A stretch of DNA of 64,000 nucleotides from Fibrobacter sp. UWB15 (lineage in GTDB: Bacteria; Fibrobacterota; Fibrobacteria; Fibrobacterales; Fibrobacteraceae), in assembly GCF_900177705.1 (NCBI RefSeq), contig NZ_FXBA01000001.1, forward strand, positions 1,054,001 to 1,118,000, written 5' to 3'. Numbering within the stretch: the stretch's first letter is position 1; each line of letters begins with the position of its first letter. Under the pieces are notes generated by a model, which worked only from the letters and a program-made list of their open reading frames with translations, was not told where the DNA came from and ran no database searches. Made by a program: the position numbers and the translations under genes. This document shows, one piece after another, positions 25,023-31,642 of this stretch.

Positions 25023-26218
25023 CCGTTCTCGGCGTCTGCCGAATCCACCGGCACCAGCCGCCTATAGGTTTTATCTATAAAGATAGCTCCGAGCGGCGCC
25101 GTCACCATAATCGCCACGGCCGCGAGCGTGAGCACGTTGTTGCCGCAGGCAAGCCCAAAACTCAAGGGCACGCCGCCGATGGCCGCCTGCACCGTCGCCT
25201 TTGGAACATAGGCCAGCATGCAGAACAGGCGTTCCTTGTAATTCAGCGGAGTGCGCCACATGCAAATGGCCACGCCCGCCATTCGAAAGAACATGGCCCC
25301 GAGCACCACGAAAATCGCGCCGATTCCCGCCGTAAACGCATAAGCCACATCCAAGGTGCTACCCACTAGCACAAACAAGATGATTTCGGCCGCGACCCAG
25401 AACTTGGTGAACTTGCCGCTGATGCGTTTCGCAAGTTCCGGATGCTTGCCGTAAATGCAGGCCGCAATGGCGACCACCGCAATCATGCCGCTGAACGGCA
25501 CCACATCGCTAATATCATGTTCCAGTTCGTTTAGCAAAAAGGCAAAACTCAAGATAATCAGCACTTTCACCGTATCGCGCATGTGCTTGTGCTTAAAGAA
25601 CCACACCAAGGCATACCCGCAGGCCACTCCCACCGCAGCCCCAAGGGTTATGGACACCGGCACCGAAAGAAAGCTCGTTGCCGAAACGCTCTCGCCCTTT
25701 AGCAAAGCTAGGAAAGCAGCAAAAGTCACCAGCACATACACATCATCTAGCGAAGCACCCGCCAGAAGCATCTGGGGGATCCCCCGTTTGACGCCGCGAT
25801 TCTCTTCACGCATCTTGAGCATGCGCGGCACCACCACCGCAGGCGACACCGCCGCAATGGTAGACCCCATGAGGGCCGCCTCCCAATAAGTCACCCCCAT
25901 CAGTGGCGGCGCAAGCAAAACGACTCCCACAATTTCAATCGAAGCGGGCACAAAGCACATCAAGAGGGCTGCGCGACCTATCCGCTTGAATTCCCGCATA
26001 TCGAGGGTCAACCCCGCACGCGTCAGGATAATCACCAGCGCCAGCTGCCTCAAGTCAGCCGAAATATCCAAAAATGCCGGCCGAAGCAGGTTCAGTGCAT
26101 GGGGACCGAGAATAATCCCCGTCAGAATCATCCCGAGAATGCTCGGGAGCTTAAGCTTGACGAAAATCGAGCCTAAAAGTAACCCCAACAAGAAAATGAG
26201 TGCCAGAGAAGTCAACAT
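25019..26218 (-). CDS. Cation/proton antiporter (CPA family)
   Basis: 399 residues, mostly membrane segments (about 11-12). N-terminus MLTSLALIFLLGLLLGSIFVKLKLPSILG and the segments GIILGPHAL, LIILTRAGLTLD, GSTIAAVSPAVVVPRML and ASLDDVYVLV are typical of Na+/H+ or K+/H+ antiporters of the NhaP/KefB-like group. The SLDD pair in the middle is a plausible ion site. No regulatory (TrkA-N) domain is attached. Divergent from the mini-prepilin gene; no clear ribosome binding site. Confidence 0.85.
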   Translation of the reverse strand: MLTSLALIFLLGLLLGSIFVKLKLPSILGMILTGIILGPHALNLLRPAFLDISADLRQLALVIILTRAGLTLDMREFKRIGRAALLMCFVPASIEIVGVVLLAPPLMGVTYWEAALMGSTIAAVSPAVVVPRMLKMREENRGVKRGIPQMLLAGASLDDVYVLVTFAAFLALLKGESVSATSFLSVPVSITLGAAVGVACGYALVWFFKHKHMRDTVKVLIILSFAFLLNELEHDISDVVPFSGMIAVVAIAACIYGKHPELAKRISGKFTKFWVAAEIILFVLVGSTLDVAYAFTAGIGAIFVVLGAMFFRMAGVAICMWRTPLNYKERLFCMLAYVPKATVQAAIGGVPLSFGLACGNNVLTLAAVAIMVTAPLGAIFIDKTYRRLVPVDSADAENG

Positions 26219-26253
26219 AATGCAATTTTCGGTGCCAAAGATAGAAATTCAAC

Positions 26254-26259
26254 TATATT
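26254..26259 (+). promoter_or_regulatory. Promoter element TATATT before the mini-prepilin
   Basis: TATATTTT begins at 26254 and the ATG lies at 26267, leaving 7 bases after the hexamer. Predicts a leaderless mRNA. Confidence 0.5.
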
Positions 26260-26266
26260 TTGGCAT

Positions 26267-26440
26267 ATGAAGGGAAAATACAAAACGAAACGCGGATTTA
26301 CACTAATCGAAATTTTGGTGGTCATTGTTGTACTCGGCGTTCTCTCTGGAATCGCTGTTCCTAAATTAATTGGATACACCGAAAAGACCACTCGACATAC
26401 GGTGACATCGGTTGCGCCGACTATGAATACTAATTGTTGA
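26267..26440 (+). CDS. Very short type IV prepilin-like protein (57 aa)
   Basis: This gene is too short for usual ORF cut-offs. The class III signal is complete: a basic leader (MKGKYKTKRG), the cleavage site G|FTLIEI with the conserved Glu at +5, and a hydrophobic helix to about residue 30. Only about 24 further residues follow (VPKLIGYTEKTTRHTVTSV...TNC) before a TGA. Normal pilins and pseudopilins have 100 or more residues after the helix. It has its own promoter element and a strong terminator 5 bases after the stop, so it looks like a complete small transcription unit rather than a random remnant. Truncation is the alternative. Confidence 0.7.
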   Translation: MKGKYKTKRGFTLIEILVVIVVLGVLSGIAVPKLIGYTEKTTRHTVTSVAPTMNTNC

Positions 26441-26444
26441 AAAT

Positions 26445-26475
26445 AAAAACGACCCGCCGTTAGCGAGTCGTTTTT
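26445..26475 (+). terminator. Terminator of the mini-prepilin
   Basis: AAAAACGAC pairs with GTCGTTTTT, continued by CGC/GCG after one mismatch. It starts 5 bases after the prepilin stop. Confidence 0.8.
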
Positions 26476-26497
26476 GTATTTAGCCAAAATGGTCTCT

Positions 26498-26545
26498 GTG
26501 AGCCTTAAGCGACTCGTATTAACGAGTCGTGAAGGCGAGAGTGAG
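26498..26545 (+). other. 48-base structured element, copy 1
   Basis: Layout: GTGA, 5-bp stem (GCCTT/AAGGC), AA, 9-bp stem, ATTA loop, G, then GAGAGTGAG. The inner stem pairs 26509-26517 with 26522-26530. Copy 2 has the same lengths with paired changes; copy 3 (54541-54588) keeps the ends and length. A REP-like element or structured RNA. It can also be read as a short peptide frame (VSLKRLVLT). Confidence 0.7.
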
Positions 26546-26587
26546 GCGATATCACATTCTTGTTGATGCGATAGAGCCGAACGGTCT

Positions 26588-26606
26588 AATTGGGCGCGAG
26601 CGGTCT
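26588..26606 (+). repeat. 19-base direct repeat, copy 1
   Basis: AATTGGGCGCGAGCGGTCT occurs here and at 26681-26699, 93 bases apart. Each copy ends in GGTCT; the first copy runs into structured element 2. A GGTCT also precedes structured element 1 at 26491. Confidence 0.85.
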
Positions 26607-26609
26607 TCC

Positions 26610-26657
26610 GTGAGCAACAAACGCCCCGTATTAACGGGGCGTGGTTGCGAGAGCGAG
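26610..26657 (+). other. 48-base structured element, copy 2
   Basis: Same architecture as copy 1: GTGA, stem GCAAC/GTTGC, AA, 9-bp stem ACGCCCCGT/ACGGGGCGT, loop ATTA, G, GAGAGCGAG. Five base pairs differ from copy 1 on both sides and remain paired; one G-T pair becomes A-T. Confidence 0.75.
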
Positions 26658-26680
26658 CGCTCGGGGGACGTACTTAGTAC

Positions 26681-26699
26681 AATTGGGCGCGAGCGGTCT
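26681..26699 (+). repeat. 19-base direct repeat, copy 2
   Basis: Identical to 26588-26606. It stops two bases before the serA stop codon, so a third structured element may once have followed or been lost. Confidence 0.85.
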
Positions 26700-26700
26700 C

Positions 26701-27867
26701 TTAGAAATGAATCACGCGGACCTTGATGACCTTGTCGAGCTTAGAAAGCTTTTCGACGATAGAATCATCGACCTTGCTTTCCACGTCAACGAGGTTGTAG
26801 CCGATCTTGCCGTTGCTCTTGTTGCTGAAAGAAGCAATGTTGATGCCTTCGGCGCCGAACACCTTCGTGATTTCAGAAATCATGTTCGGAACGTCCTGGT
26901 TGATGACCACGACGCGGCTCTTGACGCCGGAATGCGGGTGATCGACGAGGGCCGGGAAGTTCACGGAATTGCGGACGCAGCCGTATTCGATGTAGTCCTT
27001 CAATTCTTCAACGGCCATCACGGCGCAATTTTCTTCGGCTTCTTCGGTAGAGGCACCGAGGTGCGGGAAGCAAGTCACCTTGTCGTTCTTGATGAGGTCT
27101 GCATCCGGGAAGTCGCAGAGGTAGCCCTGGAGAGAACCGGAAGCGAGCATTTCGTTCACCGGAGCCATTTCCACGATGCCGCCGCGGGCGAAGTTCATGA
27201 TGTAGCTGCCCTTGAAGCCGGCGAGGTTCTTACGGTTGAGCAAGTTTTCGGTCACGCCCTTGATGAACGGAACGTGCACGGTGAGGAAGTCGGAATTTGC
27301 AATCACGGTGTCGAGGTCGGCAATTTCAACCTTGTTGGAAAGTTCGTGCATGTTGGCGGCGTTCGGATACGGTTCGTAAGCGATGACGCGCATGTTCTTC
27401 CAACGAGCATAGTTGGCAACGAGCACGCCAATCTTGCCGAGGCCAATCACGCCGAGAGTCTTACCGGCGAGTTCCATGCCGGCAAACTTCTTCTTACCGC
27501 TTTCAACGGTCTTGGCGAGGTCCGGATCATTCACGTCGAGGCCCTTGACCCATGCGGCAGCCTTGTCCACGTTACGGACGGCCATGCCGAGCACGGTCAT
27601 CACGAGCTCGGCAACGGCGTTGGCGTTTGCACCCGGAGTATTGAACACGCAAATACCCTTTGCAGAAGCCTTGTCGATAGTGATGTTGTTCACGCCAGCG
27701 CCGGCGCGGGCGACAGCCAGCAGGCCATCAAAGTTGTCGGTATCAACCTGGGCGGAACGCACCAAGATGGCATCCGGATTTTCGACGGAGTCGGAAACCT
27801 GGTAGAACGAGCCAAACAGGCTCAAGCCTTTCTTGGAAATGTTGTTCATCGTCTTAATAGTTGCCAT
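26701..27867 (-). CDS. serA: D-3-phosphoglycerate dehydrogenase
   Basis: 388 residues. Oxidises 3-phosphoglycerate to 3-phosphohydroxypyruvate, the first step of serine synthesis. Features: NAD-binding GKTLGVIGLGKIGVLVANYA, substrate/NAD segments RAGAGVNNI and NFARGGIV, the catalytic-site region ACFPHLGAST-like (VTCFPHLGASTEEAEENCA), and a C-terminal ACT domain (VVVINQDVPNMISEITKVFG...NIASF) that in relatives gives feedback control by serine. AAAGGAC lies 7 bases before the ATG. Downstream of ispG but separated by a repeat-filled gap. Confidence 0.95.
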   Translation of the reverse strand: MATIKTMNNISKKGLSLFGSFYQVSDSVENPDAILVRSAQVDTDNFDGLLAVARAGAGVNNITIDKASAKGICVFNTPGANANAVAELVMTVLGMAVRNVDKAAAWVKGLDVNDPDLAKTVESGKKKFAGMELAGKTLGVIGLGKIGVLVANYARWKNMRVIAYEPYPNAANMHELSNKVEIADLDTVIANSDFLTVHVPFIKGVTENLLNRKNLAGFKGSYIMNFARGGIVEMAPVNEMLASGSLQGYLCDFPDADLIKNDKVTCFPHLGASTEEAEENCAVMAVEELKDYIEYGCVRNSVNFPALVDHPHSGVKSRVVVINQDVPNMISEITKVFGAEGINIASFSNKSNGKIGYNLVDVESKVDDSIVEKLSKLDKVIKVRVIHF

Positions 27868-27896
27868 TTTTTTGTCCTTTGTTTAAGTTAAAACTT

Positions 27897-27924
27897 AGTT
27901 GGAAGTAGGAAGTTAGAAGTAGGA
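27897..27924. repeat. 7-base repeat array, four units
   Basis: AGTTGGA, AGTAGGA, AGTTAGA, AGTAGGA on the plus strand, between serA and ispG. It faces an inverted array at 27961-27988 across a GCGG-CTTCG-CCGC hairpin (near 27938-27950). Confidence 0.75.
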
Positions 27925-27960
27925 AGTTGAATAATCGCGGCTTCGCCGCCAAATTTATTC

Positions 27961-27988
27961 TGTCTACTTCCTACTGTCTACCGTCTAC
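27961..27988. repeat. 7-base repeat array, four inverted units
   Basis: TGTCTAC, TTCCTAC, TGTCTAC, CGTCTAC. In the direction of ispG (minus strand) this is the GTAGAC form, beginning a few bases after the ispG stop codon. Confidence 0.8.
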
Positions 27989-27992
27989 TAAA

Positions 27993-29732
27993 TCAAGGTT
28001 CTTGCCACCTGCCTCTCTCTTTTATCAAATTCACGAGTTCCTCGATGGCGTCTTCTTCGGGGATGTTCTTCTTGACCGCGGTCTTGCCTTCGAACAGCGT
28101 AATGCGGCCGGGGCCTCCACCTACGTAGCCGAAGTCGGCATCGGCCATTTCGCCCGGGCCGTTCACGATGCAGCCCATGATGCCAATCGAAATGTCGGAG
28201 AGGTGTCCGAAGCGGGCCTTGATCTTGCCCATGACCTGCTGAATATCGTAGAGGGTGCGGCCGCAGCTGGGGCAACTGATAAAGTTCGTCTTGCTGCGGC
28301 GGCAGTAGGCGGCCTGCAGAATATCAAATGCAAGGAGCACGCTTTCCTTAGCACCCTTGTAGCCGTCGATCACGACGGCGTCGCCAAGACCGTCGGTCAC
28401 GAGGCTTCCGATATCAGCGGACACGCGGAGCGTTTCACGTTCGTTGTCGTTAATCTTGGCGTAAAGCAAAATCGGGTCTTTGCGACCTGCAGCTTCGAGA
28501 GCTGCAACAAGAGCGCGCACGCCCGAAACCATCTCGGCGCCGGTATAGCAGAACACGGAACCTGCGGGCACGCTCGCCGGATTCGCAGCGAAGCCCGCGA
28601 TGTCCATGGCATCCTTGAACTGCACCACGGGGGCGGCATCCAAGCTCGGCAGGGCGAATTCAGCATTGCGGCGTTCGCCGGTGAGTGCAATCGCATCGGC
28701 CTTCACGCCGACCTTCACCGGATTAGAACCACCGATTTCTACGCCCGAAACCTTCACGACTTCGGTCTCGCGGCGTTCGTAGTGGTACGGGTCTTTTTCA
28801 AGCTGCGGCACGTTGTAGGCAGTCGGTGCAGCAGGCAATGCGCAGGCCTTAATGAGTTCCTGTGCTACCGGGACTTCGGCCACCGGATCTTCAGTCAAAG
28901 AAACGCGTATCGTATCTGCCAGACCGTCAAGCAACAGTGCGCCGATGCCGGCCGCAGACTTCAAGCGTCCGTCGGCACCTGCGCCCGCTTCAGTCACGCC
29001 CACGTGGAACGGGTACGGCTTAAAGCCTTCCTGCTTAATTCGAGCGGCGAGCATGCGGTAGGCGGCAATCGCCACACGCGGATTGCTGCTCTTGAGGCTC
29101 AAGACCACCTGGTCAAAATGTTCGGCTTCGCACACGGCCAAGTATTCCATGGCGCTTTCCACCATGCCTTCGACCGTATCGCCGTAGCGGTAAATCATGC
29201 GGGCCGAGAGCGAACCGTGGTTCACGCCGATGCGGATGGCGCGACCGAGGCGCTTGGCTTCTTGCACGAACGGCGTAAAGGCTTCGGCCACCTTTTCCTT
29301 GCCTTCTTCAAAAGACTTGTCCGTCTGCTGGTCGAGCGTCAAAATGCCTGTATCGACAAAGTTACCCGGATTGATGCGGACCTTCTCGACCCACTTGAGC
29401 GCCTCGAACGCAGCCTTCGGCTGGAAGTGGATGTCGGCGGAAACCGGCACCGTGCAGCCGGCTGCTCGCACCTGCTTCATCACTTCCTCGAGTGCGGCAG
29501 CATCTGCAAATGTCGGGGCGGTAATGCGAACCAGGCCACAGCCCACCTTGGCGAGCGCCAGAGTCTCGGCCACCGTCTTCTCGACGTCCTTCGGCTTGGT
29601 GGTGGTCATGGACTGAACTAAAATGGGGGCGTTGCCCCCTATCAAAGCCTCGCCAACGCGGACTTGTACAGTTTCCCTGCGGACTGCATTAAAGCGGTCG
29701 GCTACATACGGGAATTCGCTAAACTTTGTCAT
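27993..29732 (-). CDS. ispG: 4-hydroxy-3-methylbut-2-enyl diphosphate synthase, long form
   Basis: 579 residues. Converts methylerythritol cyclodiphosphate to HMBPP, the penultimate step of the non-mevalonate isoprenoid pathway. The N-terminal TIM barrel (GGNAPILVQSMTTTKPKDVEKTV, VRINPGNFVD, IGVNHGSL) and the C-terminal iron-sulfur domain (ISCPSCGRTLYDIQ, GIMGCIVNGPGEMADADFGYVGGGPGRI) are complete. The extra middle domain (about residues 270-410) marks the long form found in Bacteroidetes, Chlamydiae and plants. The ATG lies 5 bases after TATCTTTG. Confidence 0.96.
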   Translation of the reverse strand: MTKFSEFPYVADRFNAVRRETVQVRVGEALIGGNAPILVQSMTTTKPKDVEKTVAETLALAKVGCGLVRITAPTFADAAALEEVMKQVRAAGCTVPVSADIHFQPKAAFEALKWVEKVRINPGNFVDTGILTLDQQTDKSFEEGKEKVAEAFTPFVQEAKRLGRAIRIGVNHGSLSARMIYRYGDTVEGMVESAMEYLAVCEAEHFDQVVLSLKSSNPRVAIAAYRMLAARIKQEGFKPYPFHVGVTEAGAGADGRLKSAAGIGALLLDGLADTIRVSLTEDPVAEVPVAQELIKACALPAAPTAYNVPQLEKDPYHYERRETEVVKVSGVEIGGSNPVKVGVKADAIALTGERRNAEFALPSLDAAPVVQFKDAMDIAGFAANPASVPAGSVFCYTGAEMVSGVRALVAALEAAGRKDPILLYAKINDNERETLRVSADIGSLVTDGLGDAVVIDGYKGAKESVLLAFDILQAAYCRRSKTNFISCPSCGRTLYDIQQVMGKIKARFGHLSDISIGIMGCIVNGPGEMADADFGYVGGGPGRITLFEGKTAVKKNIPEEDAIEELVNLIKERGRWQEP

Positions 29733-29737
29733 GTGCC

Positions 29738-29745
29738 CAAAGATA
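29738..29745 (-). promoter_or_regulatory. ispG promoter element TATCTTTG, 5 bases from the start codon
   Basis: An exact TAnnTTTG match on the minus strand with only GGCAC between it and the ATG. Predicts a leaderless ispG mRNA. Confidence 0.55.
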
Positions 29746-29760
29746 GCAAATTTTATCGTT

Positions 29761-31461
29761 TTACGCTTCGTCTTCGCTCAAGTTGCTGTAATATTCCTCG
29801 AGCTTTTTACGGCAAGCGATAAAGCAATCCTTAAGGGAGGGGTCAAACTGCGTGCCCATTCCATCGATAATAATATTGTAAGCCTCTTCGAAAGACATTT
29901 CGGCCTTGTAGCAACGCTTCGAAACCAAGGCATCGTACACGTCGGCAATCGCCATGACGCGAGCCTCGAAGGGAATCTCGGTTCCTTTGAGTTTCTTGGG
30001 GTAACCGAATCCGTCGTAACGTTCGTGATGGTAACGGGCCACATTCTTTGCAATCTTCACAAAATCCGGGGACTCGACCACCGTCAAAAGGTTTTCCACG
30101 ATCATGGCGCCCTTTTCGGGGTGTTCCTTCATTTCTTCGTATTCCTGCGGCGTAAAGCGGCCCGGTTTTCTTAAGATGCGGTCATCGATAGCGATCTTAC
30201 CGATATCGTGCATCGGTGCTGCTGACACCAGGCAATCGTAGAAGAATTCGGACTGTCCCAACGTGTGGTCCTTACGCAAGTAATCCACCAGAATCTGCAC
30301 GACCCTGCTGGTGCGCTTGATATGGCTTCCAGTGTTGCTGTCGCGCTTTTCCACCATATGGGCCATGCCCACCACCATTTGTTCCTGAATCGAACGAATC
30401 TGGGAATCGTTTTCCTTGAGCATCAGTTCCAGACGGACGTTGTTGGTACCCAGCATGTTGATATAGTTGTGTATGCTGGTTTCGTCTTCGATCTTGAACA
30501 TATTGATTTTTTCGGAACCGGAAAGAGGAAGCTGGCGAAGTTTGATCTTGTAATACTTGCCATCCTGCTCGAAATTCTTTTCGGCTGTCACCTTGCCTTC
30601 GGCCTCTTCCTTGATCCAGGAAAGAAGCAAATGGTTCAGTTCGTGATTGTCGGGAGTGGTATGGTCGATACGGCAATTTTTTAGGTTCGGAAATGTCTCG
30701 TAACCCAACGCATTGCTACCGAGAAAACTATTGTCCGAATCGATCAGCACATAGCTGTCGACGTTCTGAGTTTCGAGCACCTGCGAAACGATTTGTTCTA
30801 CGTCGTAGCGTTTGACTCGATAGCAGATATACAAGAGCGCAAACTGGTCAAACACATAGACCGCCGGCATTACAAGAGTATCGCTTTCGACGAATCTTGA
30901 AATAAAGAACGATAAAATAGAGACAGCTTCAATTGCAGAAAGAGCTACCAGGCTCTTGAAAGACACGTTTTTCTTTTTGATGAACGCGTAAACAATCAAG
31001 CTTACATTGATAATGACAAAGCCAACCATCGAACAGTTAAAGATGTCGTGGCCGATTCCGTATTCTGCAGTAAAATTGCCGACGCCGTATGTCTGTATAT
31101 ACTTGATGGATTTGTAATAAAGCCCGTTGTGCCCTACCGTAAACGACATTGCAAGCACAATAAACGCCAATAACATCAAGAAGTCGTGACTCCAAGTGGG
31201 GCACTTTATTTTGCATATCGAAAGGCAGGCGTTAAAAGTCAATACCGGCAAAAAAATGGAGCCCAGATAAATGACTTTATTCGAAATAATGGCTTGATCT
31301 AGGTTGGTGGAAAGAGCAAGAAATAGGTGTCCTAGGCAAGCTACAAACGAAAAGAAGAATAGTAGCGCATACGGACCGTTCTGTCTTGGATTAACGTGAT
31401 AGTGCAGAAAAAAATTGAACGCTGCAACAACAGTTAATGCTGCCAAAAATAGTAATACCAT
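29761..31461 (-). CDS. Membrane HD-GYP cyclic-di-GMP phosphodiesterase
   Basis: 566 residues. Seven N-terminal membrane segments (about 1-220) resemble the 7TM sensor region of some histidine kinases. A PAS-like domain follows (about 230-335; YVLIDSDNSFLGSNALGY). The HD-GYP domain (about 350-545) has RDSNTGSH, the HD pair in MHDIGKIAIDD, HPEKGA, HHERYDGFGYP with the GYP-type motif, and ADVYDAL. HD-GYP proteins degrade cyclic di-GMP to pGpG or GMP. It would oppose the GGDEF protein at 38979. The signal sensed is unknown. The start is uncertain: no ribosome binding site. Confidence 0.88.
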   Translation of the reverse strand: MVLLFLAALTVVAAFNFFLHYHVNPRQNGPYALLFFFSFVACLGHLFLALSTNLDQAIISNKVIYLGSIFLPVLTFNACLSICKIKCPTWSHDFLMLLAFIVLAMSFTVGHNGLYYKSIKYIQTYGVGNFTAEYGIGHDIFNCSMVGFVIINVSLIVYAFIKKKNVSFKSLVALSAIEAVSILSFFISRFVESDTLVMPAVYVFDQFALLYICYRVKRYDVEQIVSQVLETQNVDSYVLIDSDNSFLGSNALGYETFPNLKNCRIDHTTPDNHELNHLLLSWIKEEAEGKVTAEKNFEQDGKYYKIKLRQLPLSGSEKINMFKIEDETSIHNYINMLGTNNVRLELMLKENDSQIRSIQEQMVVGMAHMVEKRDSNTGSHIKRTSRVVQILVDYLRKDHTLGQSEFFYDCLVSAAPMHDIGKIAIDDRILRKPGRFTPQEYEEMKEHPEKGAMIVENLLTVVESPDFVKIAKNVARYHHERYDGFGYPKKLKGTEIPFEARVMAIADVYDALVSKRCYKAEMSFEEAYNIIIDGMGTQFDPSLKDCFIACRKKLEEYYSNLSEDEA

Positions 31462-31579
31462 AAAATAATCCCATCAGTGCCAACATCTCCGCAACCCAGT
31501 TTAAATATAAATTAAAATTTACGGCTTTAAAAGGTTGTTCAAGACAATAAGACTGATTTCTGTCTAAAATCCGTGTAAA

Positions 31580-31619
31580 AAATACAGCCGTCAATCTTTA
31601 TGGATTGACGGCTGTATTT
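31580..31619 (-). terminator. pnp terminator, 17-bp stem
   Basis: AAATACAGCCGTCAATC pairs perfectly with GATTGACGGCTGTATTT around a 6-base loop. A T-run follows on the minus strand, 24 bases past the pnp stop. Symmetric enough to work in both directions. Confidence 0.85.
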
Positions 31620-31642
31620 AATTTTTCAGAATTTGTTCTGAA

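Noticed and set aside
26498-26657. Integron attC sites as explanation for the covarying elements
   Set aside because: attC sites need an R box pair of the form RYYYAAC/GTTRRRY. Copy 2 has GTTGC but not the rest, copy 1 lacks GTT, and there is no integron integrase or cassette array.
26529-26726. 65-residue plus-strand open frame across element copy 2
   Set aside because: It runs through hairpins and direct repeats and into the serA stop region, with no start signal.
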